Source of the DNA: Planctomycetota bacterium
GTDB taxonomy: Bacteria > Planctomycetota > B15-G4 > SIAN01
Length of the DNA stretch: 64,000 nt
Direction: 5' to 3'
Assembly (NCBI GenBank): GCA_009691715.1
Contig: SIAN01000015.1
Coordinates: 1-64,000 of the forward strand
Numbering within the stretch: position 1 is the stretch's first letter; every line of letters begins with the position of its first letter. Positions 23,652 through 33,566 of this stretch are shown one piece after another. The notes under the pieces were generated by a model that saw nothing but the letters and a program-made list of their open reading frames with translations, did not search any database and was not told the origin of the DNA. Made by a program: the position numbers and the translations under genes.

Positions 23652-26615
23652 TCAGCCGTTGATCTTGACGACGGCGGCTTTGGCGGCGGTGGCGATCGAG
23701 GGGTCCTTATCGCTCATCAGCTGGATGAGGAACGGTAGGGTCTCGGGGACCTTGAGGGTGCCGAGCGAGTCGATCGCGAGGCGGCGCAGTTCGGGGGTGG
23801 CGGCGGACTTCGACTGCTTGATCAGCGCCTCGGCAGCGGTATTGGCGTCGAGGCCGGACTCGGACAGGAGCCGCTCCCAACGCGACTTGCTATCGAAGTA
23901 GTACTGGAGCTGTTCGAGCGCCTTGCGGGCCGCATCGCGCGTCGGGCCATCGGCGTCGCGCAACCGCTCGATCAGGAAGGGCAGCGCCTGACGGTCGAAG
24001 CTCTCGGCAAGTGCCATCACCACGGCAAGTCGGGTCGAGGCATCGGCATCGTCCGCGAGCAGCGTCAGCTTGTCGACCACCTGCTGCGGCCACAGCTTCG
24101 CGAACTCGCGGACGGCGCCGCGGCGGACATCCGCGTTCGCGTGCGACAGGAGCGGCAAGATTTCTGCGCACAATGCAGGATCGCCCGTGCGCGCCAGCAG
24201 GCCGGGCAAGAGCCCGATCGAGTCAACCAGCTCCGACTCGTGCGCGAGCACCTTCGCGAGCGGGATCGCCGCGAGCGACGGGAGGCTTCTGAACACCGTC
24301 GGCCGCAGACGCTTGTTGTCGAACGCCTTGACGGCGAACGCCTCCCAGCCTGGCGAGCGCTGTTCGAGGTACCCGGCGATCAGTGCCTTCGCAAACTCGG
24401 GATCCACGGCATCCAGGCACCGCGGAAGCAGTTCGCCCACGACACGACTGACGGCGGCGGACTGCGCGGCAGGCTCGAATGCTCCCGCGCCATCGCTGCC
24501 TGCCTCGGCTGTTGGGAGCTGCACGATCCTGGCACCCCGCTTCGACGACGAAGACAGCGGCAGATCGAGCGTCTCACCAATCAACCGAATCAGCCATTGG
24601 ACATCGCTCCAGTAACCTGCCCCGCCCACGTCGGCGCAGTCGCGCAACGCCCTCTCCAGTTTCTCGATCGAATAGCGCGGCGCCCAACGCACCTGGAACT
24701 GGCTCGAGTTCGGTGCGTCGACACCGCCATCGACGAACAGCGCCGCGAGCGCCGTCATCGGTCGGTTCATGTGCTGAGTGCGACGATTCGCCATCCCGAG
24801 CCGTGCCGCCGCTGCGATCCGCTCGATCAACTCGGGCGCCCCGCGACGCGCCAATTCGATTGCGATCTCGGTGCGCGCGGATTCGATCGAGCCCCATCCG
24901 GCGTTGGCCTCCAGCGCTGCTCCAGGCAGCAGCAGGAGCTCCGCCAACGCGGCACTGCCGACCGTCGATCCGTTCGATCCGATCGCCGCGCTGACGGCAT
25001 GGACGAACCACTTCGGCTCTCTGCGCACCATCTCGACCAGCGCCCGGTCGCCAGCCGCCGCTCGGGTGAGAACAAGCGCGGATACGCAGTCTCTTGCGGC
25101 AACCCCTTCACTGCTCGCCGCTGCTTCGACCAACGCATCCACCACTCGCTGCTGCGACTCGCTCGGCAACTCGCTCGCACGCTGGAGCAGCGAGACGATC
25201 AAACCCACCTGCATCGCACGCTGATCGGCCATCAACTCGCACACTGCCGCCAGCTCGGCGAGGGTCGCGCCGGTCGGAATCCAGGTCGCAAGCAGATCCA
25301 CGCCCGCGACTCGGCCCATCTCCAGCAGCGCCGGGACATCGGTCGCTCCCGCCTTGCGCCACGCAGCGAACGACCGCCGATACAGGTTCGAGAACCCGCT
25401 CCGGCGCCGTGCCTGCTCGCGACTCTTGGTGTCGATCGGCTCGTCGTAGATCGCGCGTGCCAGGTCGAGCAGCCGCGCGGCGGTAGGTCCGGTCCCGAAC
25501 TGCGCGTCACTGGCGTCCTTGAACCCGTTCACCCAGCCGTTGTCGCAGTGGCGTCCATGCAGTCGATCGTCGGCGAACGCGGCGAGGAACAGCTCCTGGC
25601 CCTCCGCCGAATCCCACAACTGCGGCGCCGACAACGCCTTCGCCAACGTTCGGTTCATCGCGTCCATCGAATCATCGAACGCCCGCCGCAACGCCGCGAT
25701 GAGCCTCGGCGAGAAGCCGCGCTGCGTCGTCGCTGCCGCAGAAACCTCGAGCTGGATCAGCTGCTGCAACGCCTCCGCCCGCACACCCACTTCGCGATCC
25801 GTCAGATAGGGCTCGAGTTCGGCGGCGGTCATCAACTTCATCAATCCCTGCAACGCCAACTCGCGCAGTCGCGCATCGGGATCGCGGGCCAGCACCAGAA
25901 GTGCGCTGCGCACCGGCTCCTCGCTGCGGTTCTCCTTGGCCGATTCGAGCAGCGTCCGGCGCAGCAAAACGTCGGGACTCGCCGCGATGCTTCGCACCTG
26001 CGCCGCCGCGTCCTCGCCGCCGATGGCGACGATCAGCCGCGGCACGGCGCTCATCAGTGGCGTGTGGTCCGAACTCTCGCGAACCAACTGCGCGAGCTTG
26101 ATGAGGGTCGCTTCGCCAAGCCAGTAGACGTCGGAGTACGGCGACTTCTCGCGGTCGAAGTCTCCCGCCGAGCGCAACAAGATCGAATCACGGAAACTCT
26201 GGACCGCCGCGTCGACCCGCTCCCGCATCCGCTCGTCGCCGAGGCCGTCGGCGAGCAGCCGTCGCGCATCCTCGGCGGTCGCGCCGCCAAGAGCCGTCGC
26301 CCGTTCGAGCGCCTCCTTCGCGGCGACAGCATCGCCGGTCCGCTGCCGGAGGCGTGCGATCGCGATCCAGGCGTTGCCGCGCTGCTCGGCGGCGACTTTC
26401 GCGTCGTCCGCGATCCCGCGCCACAGCTCGATCGCGCGAGCGAAGTCGCGCTCGACCTGTTCCGCCAGCCGCGCCTGCTCGACGCGCGCGGCGACGCTCT
26501 GGTCCGTGACCGCCTGGCCTCTCGCGTCGGCCTGGCCGCTCGCCCCACCCGCCGTCGCCCCACCCACCATCGCCAGAGCCAGCACCCCGCGCGCAACGCT
26601 TCCGAGTTCTCGCAT
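23652..26615 (-). CDS. Secreted HEAT-repeat protein
   Basis: This 987-residue protein starts with a Sec signal (ELGSVARGVLALAMVGGATA to ASGQ), then a TPR-like segment (about 45-100, FARAIELWRGIADDAKVAAE) and long HEAT repeats to the end. The repeats are clearest at the C-terminus: VRRGAVREFAKLWPQQVVDK, RDAARKALEQLQYYFDSKSR, ELRRLAIDSLGTLKVPETLP. Such proteins act as scaffolds; no enzymatic motif is visible. ATG 26615 has AGGAGG seven bases upstream, which settles the start against a more upstream ATG. It lies downstream of a two-component system on the same strand, with 144 bases between, so it may be regulated by it. Confidence 0.82.
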   Translation of the reverse strand: MRELGSVARGVLALAMVGGATAGGASGQADARGQAVTDQSVAARVEQARLAEQVERDFARAIELWRGIADDAKVAAEQRGNAWIAIARLRQRTGDAVAAKEALERATALGGATAEDARRLLADGLGDERMRERVDAAVQSFRDSILLRSAGDFDREKSPYSDVYWLGEATLIKLAQLVRESSDHTPLMSAVPRLIVAIGGEDAAAQVRSIAASPDVLLRRTLLESAKENRSEEPVRSALLVLARDPDARLRELALQGLMKLMTAAELEPYLTDREVGVRAEALQQLIQLEVSAAATTQRGFSPRLIAALRRAFDDSMDAMNRTLAKALSAPQLWDSAEGQELFLAAFADDRLHGRHCDNGWVNGFKDASDAQFGTGPTAARLLDLARAIYDEPIDTKSREQARRRSGFSNLYRRSFAAWRKAGATDVPALLEMGRVAGVDLLATWIPTGATLAELAAVCELMADQRAMQVGLIVSLLQRASELPSESQQRVVDALVEAAASSEGVAARDCVSALVLTRAAAGDRALVEMVRREPKWFVHAVSAAIGSNGSTVGSAALAELLLLPGAALEANAGWGSIESARTEIAIELARRGAPELIERIAAAARLGMANRRTQHMNRPMTALAALFVDGGVDAPNSSQFQVRWAPRYSIEKLERALRDCADVGGAGYWSDVQWLIRLIGETLDLPLSSSSKRGARIVQLPTAEAGSDGAGAFEPAAQSAAVSRVVGELLPRCLDAVDPEFAKALIAGYLEQRSPGWEAFAVKAFDNKRLRPTVFRSLPSLAAIPLAKVLAHESELVDSIGLLPGLLARTGDPALCAEILPLLSHANADVRRGAVREFAKLWPQQVVDKLTLLADDADASTRLAVVMALAESFDRQALPFLIERLRDADGPTRDAARKALEQLQYYFDSKSRWERLLSESGLDANTAAEALIKQSKSAATPELRRLAIDSLGTLKVPETLPFLIQLMSDKDPSIATAAKAAVVKING

Positions 26616-26759
26616 CGTCGATCCTCCTGCGGTCGGCGCGGCACGTTCGCCTCGTCGCAACCGCCGCATCAGACGCGTTGCGCACCGCTCGATTGACCGC
26701 GGCTCGTCAATCGTCTGTCAACTCTTCGTCAAGTCGCGCGTGCGCCTCGCTCGGCGGCC

Positions 26760-27500
26760 TCATTCCGGCGCCAGCCGGTAGCCCACGCCGTGTACGGTCA
26801 GCAGCCAACGCGGCGCCGTCGGATCGGCTTCGAGTTTCTGCCGCAGGTTGAGTACGTGGGTGTCGATGGTGCGCGCGCCGACGTGCTCGCCCCCGTCCCA
26901 CGCGAGCTTGAGGAAGTGCTGGCGCGAGACGACGGTGCCGCGCCGCGCCTGCAGCAACGCCAGCATCGCCGCCTCCTTGCGCGACAGCGGGTGCACAGCG
27001 TCGCCGCGCCGCAACTGAAACGCACCGAGGTCGACCTCGGCATCGCCGATCGTGAAGCGCGTCGGCGCCGGGCTGCGCGCGGAGCCACCCTCTCCCGTCG
27101 CAGCCGCGTCGCGCCGCTCCTCGCGCCGCACCAACGCGCGCACGCGCGCGACCAGCTCGCGCAGGCTGAACGGCTTCGTCACGTAGTCATCCGCGCCGAG
27201 CTCGAGGCCGAGCACCTTGTCGGCCTCGCTGCCGCGCGCCGTCAGCAGCAGCACCGGCACTGCGGCGCCGCTCGCTCGCAGCTCGCGCAGCAGATCGAGC
27301 CCGGAACGCGCCGGCAACATCAGGTCGAGCACGACGACGTCGAACGGAGCGGCCGCCATCGTCGCGCCACCGGCCAGGAGCAGCTCGCGCCCCTTCTCCC
27401 CATCGCGCGCGGTCGCGACGGTGAAGCCCTCCTGCACGAAGGCGTCGGTGAGCCCGATCGACAGCGCGCGATCGTCCTCGACCAGCAGCAGCCGTCTCAT
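26760..27500 (-). CDS. OmpR/PhoB-family response regulator
   Basis: The 246-residue protein has a receiver domain (1-120) with the acidic pair in LLLVEDD, phosphoacceptor Asp59 in VVLDLMLP, the conserved Thr of LLLTARG and Lys109 in YVTKPFS. A winged-helix DNA-binding domain follows (about 150-246), ending ARTIDTHVLNLRQKLEADP to VHGVGYRL, diagnostic of the OmpR/PhoB group. Its ATG at 27500 lies at the end of the kinase gene (ATGA overlap), so the two are coupled. It is intact although the kinase gene carries lesions. Targets are unknown; the HEAT-repeat gene directly downstream is a candidate. Confidence 0.93.
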   Translation of the reverse strand: MRRLLLVEDDRALSIGLTDAFVQEGFTVATARDGEKGRELLLAGGATMAAAPFDVVVLDLMLPARSGLDLLRELRASGAAVPVLLLTARGSEADKVLGLELGADDYVTKPFSLRELVARVRALVRREERRDAAATGEGGSARSPAPTRFTIGDAEVDLGAFQLRRGDAVHPLSRKEAAMLALLQARRGTVVSRQHFLKLAWDGGEHVGARTIDTHVLNLRQKLEADPTAPRWLLTVHGVGYRLAPE

Positions 27501-29430
27501 TGCGGGGTGCCTCCGATCGGCAGCGTCAGCTCGAAGCATGCGCCTGGTCCGCCGTCGTCCGGCTCGATGCAGGCGAGCTCGCCGCCGTGACGCTGCGCCA
27601 GTGTGCGCGCGAGGTGGAGCCCGAGCCCGAGCCCCGGGGTCGCGCCGTCCGCCTGCGCCGCGCCGCGCACGAACGGCGTGAACAGAGACGCTCGATCGCC
27701 TGCGGCGATTCCCGGACCGAAGTCGCGCACGCGCACGCGCACGCGCATGCGGATGGCGGCGTCGCGCGACGCAGCGCCATCCGAGGCGGGCGAGCGCGTC
27801 GACACGCCCTGCAGTTCGACCACGACGCGACCGCCGCTGGCCGCGTACTTGCGCGCGTTGTCGAGCAGGTTGATCACGATCTGGGCGAACGCGCCGCGAT
27901 CGACTGATGCGACGCAAGGTGCCTGCGAAAGCCGGCGTTCGACGCGCACGCCGTCGCGTTCGAGCAGCGGCGCAACCCGTTGCAGCACGTCCTCGAGCAG
28001 CAGATCGAGGCGCTGCGATGTGTGCTGGAGCGCCCGTTCGCCGCGCGCGAGTTCGCCTGCGTCGAGGACGTTCTCGATCAGCGCGGAGAGGCGCTCCGCC
28101 TCGCCCGCCAGCAGACGGTGGTACTCGTCCTGCTTGTCTGCAGCCGCGCGGCCACCCGCCAGCATCTCGGTCAGGAGCCGGATCGAGGCCAGCGGCGTCT
28201 TCAATTCATGCGTGACTGAGGTGAGAAAACGGGAGCGGGCGGAGATGGCCGCGGCCTCGCGCAAGACGCCGCGGACGACCAGCAGCAGCGTCGCGACTAG
28301 CGCGGAGCCGAGCGCGCCGAGCACGATCGCGAGCCCGCGAGCGCTGGCGAGCGGCGAAGTCGAAGGTCCCGCAACCGGCAGCACGCCGAGGCCGGGCACG
28401 ACGGCGAGCGCAGCGGGCGGCAGCGCCTCGGCGGCGACGATGCGGACGGGGCCGCCGGGCGCAAGGCGCGGATCGTCGAACTGCCAACTGCCATCAGGCG
28501 ACATCGCACCCGGGAGCCAATCGCGCGCGGGGCGAAGCGCGCCGCGACCATGACCCGGACGCGCCACGTTGGGATGGTAGACGAGCAGTTCGCCCGCGAC
28601 CGGCAGCGCGAGCGGCGTGGTCGCGGCGGCGAGACGTGCGGCGCGATGCGCTCGGCGATGACGGCGCGGCGCTCGACGCGATTCAGCGCGGCCTCGAACG
28701 CGGATGCGGCGGACGGGACGGCCGCGCGCACGCGCTCGACAAGAGCGGCACACATCGCTTTGGGGAGCGCCGCGAGCGGGCGATCGAGCGGGATGAAGGG
28801 CGTGGTCGGCGCGCCGACGCTGCGCAGTGTCGCCGCGAGCAGTGCACCGGCGACGACGGTGGCGTAGTGCGGCGGCTCGGCCATCGGCTCGAGCAGCGCC
28901 TCGAGCTCCGCCTCGCTGGCAACGCGGGTCGTTGCGTCGTCGGCGCGGGCCGCCATCCGCGCGAGGGCATGGAGCAGGAACGCGCGCTGCCGCGAAACGC
29001 CACGAGCGGCGAGGTCGAGCGCGCGCGCGAACGCGGCGCGCGCCGCCGGCAGATCACCGCGCGCCTCCGCGACGTCGGCCTCGTCGAGTGGGGCAAGGAG
29101 CGATGGTGCGAGGTCGAGTTCGGGCGAGATCGGATCGAGGGACTATGGCGCGACTGCGGCGGGAGCGATCGGTCGTGCGTCCGCAAGCTCAAGGAGGTCG
29201 GGATCGTTGTCGGCGAGCAGGAGCCGATCGGGCGCGGCGAACCACGATTGCAGCGCGCGGGCAGCGCTCAAGACGGCCTGCTCGCGGGCCGATTCGGAGA
29301 GCGCGCGCGCATCGCGAGCCGCTCGCCACAACCCGACTCCGCCCGCCAGCAGGACCCCGAGGGTCGAGAGGAGCATGCAAGCGACGCCGATGGCGAGGCG
29401 GTGTCCCGAGCTGGCAGCGACACGATTCAC
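27497..29430 (-). pseudogene. Sensor histidine kinase, broken by an in-frame TAG and a frameshift
   Basis: The reconstructed protein has a first transmembrane segment (HRLAIGVACMLLSTLGVLLAG), a long periplasmic or extracellular part, a second segment (ARGLAIVLGALGSALVATLL), a HisKA domain with the phosphoacceptor in TSVTHELKTPLASIR and an ATPase domain with NLLDNARKYA, RDFGPGI and GLGLGLHLA. Two lesions break it: TAG at 29143-29145 after RPIAPAAVAP, and a frame change near 28630-28650, where one missing base would join AERIAP to LAAATTPLALPVAG. As written, only the catalytic core downstream of the shift is one open frame. The start may be GTG 29430 or TTG 29460. It is coupled to the response regulator gene. 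The conserved catalytic motifs suggest that the lesions are recent or artefacts. Confidence 0.82.
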
Positions 29431-29480
29431 GCGCGTGACCGTAGCGCGAGCGGCCGGCAAGTTGTCAACCCGCCGTCAAG

Positions 29481-29535
29481 CCGGTGACGAAACCGACATT
29501 CTGATCCAGACACAGAACGTCGGTTTTGTCACCGG
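29481..29535. repeat. Dispersed palindromic repeat, copy 1
   Basis: A 55-base hairpin: CCGGTGACGAAACCGAC on the left pairs with GTCGGTTTTGTCACCGG on the right (one G-T pair), extended by TTCTG/CAGAA around a short loop. A nearly identical copy lies at 50224-50275 in the same orientation. It sits in the 145-base gap between the kinase and the next minus-strand gene. It resembles a REP-type element. Confidence 0.75.
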
Positions 29536-29575
29536 GGTGCGGATCTGACCGGCGTTTCAAACCCTGATCGCGATG

Positions 29576-30484
29576 TCAGCGGGTGACGGTGACCTCGATC
29601 GTGCGGGTGGTCTTCGTGCCGAGGCGGCTGCGGGCTTCGAGGGTGATCTGAGTCGCGCCGGCGCCGGTGGCGTTGAAGCGCCAGCGGGCCTGCTCGTCCT
29701 GCTCGACGTAACCCTGGCCCTGATTCGAGCCGCCGACGATGAAGTCGACTGCGACCGGCTTGCCGTCTGAATCGTGTCCCACGATGTCGAGCAGCACCGA
29801 TTCACCGGCGACGACGCTGCTCGCCTCAGCCGTGAACCGCTCGATGCTCGGCCGCGGCAGCACCACGCCAGCCGGCACCACCGGCATCGCCGCCGCCTGC
29901 GCCGCGAGCTGCTCGATGACCGGCCGCACTGCGACGGCGCCCGCCGCGTCCACATTGAGGTCCTGCACCCGGAACTCGAGGTTGCCGACGGTGAACGCGA
30001 GCCAAGCGATCTTGCTGCCGTCGCGACCGCCGTGGCCGATGTAGCCGATGTCGCCCGCCACGATTCCGCGCGACGACGCCGTCGGCAGCGTCTTGGTCGA
30101 CTGCACGTAGGCGATGTGGTGCAGAAGCGCGTCGTGCGCACCCGCGACCTCGTCGTTGACCGACATCTCGATCAAGACGCGACCGACGCCCGTCGCGTCG
30201 TCGAAGCGGCGCGAGACGCCGCCGGCATGAAACTCGACCGTGCTGCCCGTCAACCCGGCGATCGAGAACTCACCGAGCGCGAAACCGATGCGCCGATCGC
30301 CACGCGCCCACTCCATGGCGACGTACTTGATGCGAGCAGCCTCGACCGCGGGGTCGACGGTCGGCGCCGAAGAGCTAGCTCCGGGCACCGACTGCGCCGC
30401 AGCGAAAGGCTCCGCCAGCGCGAAAGCTGCCCCGCCGAGCACGAGCCCGCCGACAATCGAACCGAAGATCTTCATCTGTCGCAT
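29576..30484 (-). CDS. Secreted protein with C-terminal Ig-like domain, function unknown
   Basis: I do not recognise the family. The 302-residue protein has a signal segment (MKIFGSIVGGLVLGGAAFAL to FAAAQ), a beta-rich middle (FALGEFSIAGLTGSTVEFHA, KIAWLAFTVGNLEFRVQDLN) and a C-terminal Ig-like beta-sandwich (SSVVAGESVLLDIVGHDSDG to TTRTIEVTVTR). No catalytic motif is seen. GGAGGA lies eight bases before ATG 30484; an ATG three codons later would also serve. It is about 100 bases from another secreted protein gene on the same strand, and both carry good ribosome binding sites. Confidence 0.7.
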   Translation of the reverse strand: MRQMKIFGSIVGGLVLGGAAFALAEPFAAAQSVPGASSSAPTVDPAVEAARIKYVAMEWARGDRRIGFALGEFSIAGLTGSTVEFHAGGVSRRFDDATGVGRVLIEMSVNDEVAGAHDALLHHIAYVQSTKTLPTASSRGIVAGDIGYIGHGGRDGSKIAWLAFTVGNLEFRVQDLNVDAAGAVAVRPVIEQLAAQAAAMPVVPAGVVLPRPSIERFTAEASSVVAGESVLLDIVGHDSDGKPVAVDFIVGGSNQGQGYVEQDEQARWRFNATGAGATQITLEARSRLGTKTTRTIEVTVTR

Positions 30485-30588
30485 CGTTGATTCCTCCTCA
30501 CCGCCCTGCCGTGTTCCCGCAGCCTCTCGTCAGTCAAAGGCGGAAGTCCAAGGCGGAGTCAGTTCCGCCGGACGTCCGTCGCGCGCGC

Positions 30589-32292
30589 TCAATCGACCTT
30601 GGGCAGCTTCTGCGTGTAGGTCGAGATGTTGGCCTTCGCGAGCAGCGCCTCGTAGCGGTTCCAGTCGCGGTCGTAGTTGTAGCCCGGCGTCCCTGGCAGC
30701 GCGTCGGGGCTGCCGTCCTCATCAACACACAGGCATGCGTCCGAGATGTTGGTGCCACCGTCGCGCGTGATGATGTGGTGGTAGCTGAAGCCGTGGCTTC
30801 CACCCCACAGATCGAGGGTGTAGTCGTCGCAGCCGATGCCCCAGATCGCGCGCAGCGTCATCGAGCCGAGATGGAACAGTTCCATGTTCGGCACACCGAG
30901 CATCGCGAGCATCACCGACGTGGTCGTCGCACAGTCCGTGCAATTGACGTAAATGCCGTCGGCGTGGTTGTTCAGCAGATGCGACAGATGGACGGTGCCG
31001 GTCCCGCCGTAGTGCGTCGCCCCGCCGTCGCCGCCCTCGCTCGGGCAGTCGTAGTGCACATCTTCGATCGCGGTGAGAAGATTGCCCTGCTGGCCGAAGT
31101 AGCCCAGCACCAGCGCCTTGACGATCTTCTCCTGCGTGTCGAGCGTCAGGTTGAATTCCTTTTGCCACACACACAAGTAGTCGAGCACCTCGACCCACGG
31201 ACCAGAATACTGCGTGCCCGACCCGCCCGTCGCCCAATAGGGTTGATCAAGGATGGTGTAGATGCGGTGCTGTGTGTCGATGTTTCCCGGGATCGCGCTC
31301 CAAGTCGCCGAACCGGTCGGCCGATACTCGAAGCTCCAGAGCACGCCGCGATCGACCCGGCCGGCATTCGTGTTCACCGGCGCACCCACCAGCGTGTCGG
31401 TGCTGCCCGGCGTGATGTTGACGTTGCTGCCCACCCAGGTGCCGAGCTGGTCGCGGCCGACGACGCGCAGGTCGAAGCCAGCGACCGGATAGTTCACGCC
31501 CCCGGCCGTCCCGTCGGAGCGGACCATCGCCGTGCCGAACTTGAGCGTGAACTGCGGGGTCGCGCCCGCGCGATAGCAGACCGGATAGTTGTACCAGTCG
31601 TTGTCGTAAATGGTGCCGCTGACCGTGGTCTCGAGGACCGGCTCGTCCGTACGCGTCCAGATTGCAGGCCGCGGCCGCGGCGATCCGTCGTTCAGGTCGA
31701 GATCCGCGAGGTCGCCCGTCTCATCGCGGCTGAGCCACTCCCCGGTCGCGGGCGTCGCATAGAACTTGTACTGGTTCAGTTTGCGGAAGTAGACGGTCTG
31801 CCACTCGTTGTTCGCCACCGTGGCGGCGGCCGTGATTTGGCGGACGCCGAGGCGCACGATGTCGAGCTCAAAGTCCGCCGTCGACTGCTCGAGCTTCGCG
31901 TTGATCGCCGTCACACGGATCGTGTAGTGGCCTGGGTTGGCGTAGCTTCCCGCCGTCGTCTTCCCGTCCCAAAAATGCTCCAGCCGCACCTTGCCAACCT
32001 CGCGTCCGACGAACGGCGTCGCCACCACCTGGCCGGCGGCGGCGAGGACGGTGATAGTGACCGCGTACTTTCGGTAGCTCGGGTCGAGGTGGTAGCTGAC
32101 CGAGGCGCCGCCGCCGTCGAGCTTCGGATCACAGATCCGCGTCGCGTCGCCCGGGTGAAGCGCATTGAAGCTGTGCGATGCGCCTCCACCGCCCGGAGGC
32201 GGCACGCCTTGAGCTGTCGCCACCTCCATCCCGGCGAACAGGGCGAAGCCCGAAGTGCATGCCGCGAAGACCAGTCCGTGACGACGCTTCAT
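30589..32292 (-). CDS. Secreted protein with FlgD-Ig-like and transglutaminase-like regions
   Basis: The 567-residue protein has a Sec signal (MKRRHGLVFAACTSGFALFA to ATAQG). Around residue 95-130 the strand EHFWDGKTTAGSYANPGHYT resembles FlgD-type Ig domains. In the C-terminal third YVNCTDCATTTSVMLAMLGV (Cys), SHGFSYHHIITRDGG (His) and CLCVDEDGSPDALPG (Asp) follow in the order Cys-His-Asp expected of transglutaminase/papain-like enzymes. I could not confirm the fold. It may be a cross-linking or peptidase-type exoprotein or a structural protein. GGAGG lies six bases before ATG 32292. It diverges from the arsM gene. Confidence 0.65.
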   Translation of the reverse strand: MKRRHGLVFAACTSGFALFAGMEVATAQGVPPPGGGGASHSFNALHPGDATRICDPKLDGGGASVSYHLDPSYRKYAVTITVLAAAGQVVATPFVGREVGKVRLEHFWDGKTTAGSYANPGHYTIRVTAINAKLEQSTADFELDIVRLGVRQITAAATVANNEWQTVYFRKLNQYKFYATPATGEWLSRDETGDLADLDLNDGSPRPRPAIWTRTDEPVLETTVSGTIYDNDWYNYPVCYRAGATPQFTLKFGTAMVRSDGTAGGVNYPVAGFDLRVVGRDQLGTWVGSNVNITPGSTDTLVGAPVNTNAGRVDRGVLWSFEYRPTGSATWSAIPGNIDTQHRIYTILDQPYWATGGSGTQYSGPWVEVLDYLCVWQKEFNLTLDTQEKIVKALVLGYFGQQGNLLTAIEDVHYDCPSEGGDGGATHYGGTGTVHLSHLLNNHADGIYVNCTDCATTTSVMLAMLGVPNMELFHLGSMTLRAIWGIGCDDYTLDLWGGSHGFSYHHIITRDGGTNISDACLCVDEDGSPDALPGTPGYNYDRDWNRYEALLAKANISTYTQKLPKVD

Positions 32293-32529
32293 TTCGCGCC
32301 TCCGTTCAAGTCGAGCTGGAGGGAAGCAACCAAACGGGAGCCATGCCCCGTCCCGTGTTGACGACCGGCCCGGAAAGGTAGCACTGCAACTGCGAACTGG
32401 CGACAGGTTGGCGGTCGCAAAGCCGAATTCGTGACCGAACTTTTGACCGTTCCCCGCGAAAACGACCTGCCAGCGCCGCCTTGCCGCCACACTTCCGAGG
32501 CATGATCCGGGGCCGAACAGAGAGCCTTG

Positions 32530-33498
32530 ATGAACAGCGACATTCCCGCGACACCCAGCTCCCCCGATTCCATCCGCGACACCGTCCGCGAGGGGTACGC
32601 GAAAATCGCCCGCGGCACCGGGCAACTGCCGGTCTTCCAGGGCGCCCTGCCGACGATCGCCGCGGCCGACGCAGCGAGCGACTGCTGCAGCCCAGCCGGC
32701 GGCTCGGGCGGCCAAGGCGGCTGCTGTTCCGCCCCCGCCGATCCGGGCGCGCTGGCCGAGGCGCTCGGTTACTCGACCGAGGAGCTCGCGGCGCTGCCGG
32801 AGGGGACCAACCTCGGCCTGTCTTGCGGCAACCCGCAGGCGATCGCGGCCCTGGCGGCGGGCGATGTCGTCCTCGATCTCGGCGCCGGCGCCGGCTTCGA
32901 CCTGTTCCTGGTCAGCAAGAAAGTCGGCGCGAGCGGGCGGGCGATCGGCGTCGACATGACACCCGAGATGGTGAAGCGCGCACGCGGCAACCTTTCCGCG
33001 TGGCAGCGCAAGACCGGCCTCACCAACGTCGAGTTCCGCCTCGGCGAGATCGAGCACCTGCCGGTGGCCGACGCCAGCGTCGACGTCGTGATCAGCAACT
33101 GCGTCTTGAACCTGTCGCCCGACAAGCCGCAAGTGTGGCGCGAGATCGCGCGCGTACTGAAGCCGGGCGGCCGCGTCGCCGTCTCCGATCTGGCGCTCGA
33201 GCGGCCATTGCCGCCAGCGGTGCTGGCAATGGTCGATGCCCTGATCGGCTGCGTCGCCGGCGCGGCACTGGTGGACGAAATGGCGTCGATGGCGAACGCC
33301 GCGGGGCTTTGCGACGTGAGGCTCACGCGGAAAGGCGACTACCTCGCGACGCTCGAATCGATGGGCGATCCGCTCTACGCCGAGATCACGCGCCAGCTGC
33401 CGTCCGGTCGCACGGCGAAGGACTACGTCACGAGCCTGCTGGTGGCGGCGAGGAAGCCGACGGTGACGACTCCTGCGGCGGTGAAGGCGACGCGGTGA
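32530..33498 (+). CDS. arsM: Arsenite S-adenosylmethionine methyltransferase
   Basis: The 322-residue enzyme methylates arsenite with S-adenosylmethionine. The Rossmann motif VVLDLGAGAGFDLFLVSKKV (about 113-132), the acidic residue in IGVDMTPEM, and the three arsenite-binding cysteines in GLSCGNPQ (99), ISNCVLNLSPDK (191) and IGCVAGA (241) match ArsM. The N-terminus has the family helix RDTVREGYAKIA plus two Cys pairs (DCC and GGCC) that some ArsM proteins carry. ATG 32530 directly follows a TTG codon. No arsR, arsB or arsC is nearby, so it is an orphan arsM. It overlaps or closely precedes a small membrane-anchored protein gene. Confidence 0.93.
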   Translation: MNSDIPATPSSPDSIRDTVREGYAKIARGTGQLPVFQGALPTIAAADAASDCCSPAGGSGGQGGCCSAPADPGALAEALGYSTEELAALPEGTNLGLSCGNPQAIAALAAGDVVLDLGAGAGFDLFLVSKKVGASGRAIGVDMTPEMVKRARGNLSAWQRKTGLTNVEFRLGEIEHLPVADASVDVVISNCVLNLSPDKPQVWREIARVLKPGGRVAVSDLALERPLPPAVLAMVDALIGCVAGAALVDEMASMANAAGLCDVRLTRKGDYLATLESMGDPLYAEITRQLPSGRTAKDYVTSLLVAARKPTVTTPAAVKATR

Positions 33499-33516
33499 GC
33501 GATCCGGCCGCCGCTG

Positions 33517-33564
33517 CCGATCCGGGAACGAGAACGGCGGCCGGCGGCGGCGTTCCTGGATCGG
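33517..33564. repeat. Palindrome with GATCCGGGAAC core
   Basis: CCGATCCGGGAACG (33517-33530) faces CGTTCCTGGATCGG (33551-33564), 13 of 14 bases paired, with a G/C-rich loop. It lies between the arsM stop and the ATG at 33567. Its core is shared with the inverted repeat at 23474-23639. Confidence 0.55.
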
Positions 33565-33566
33565 GG

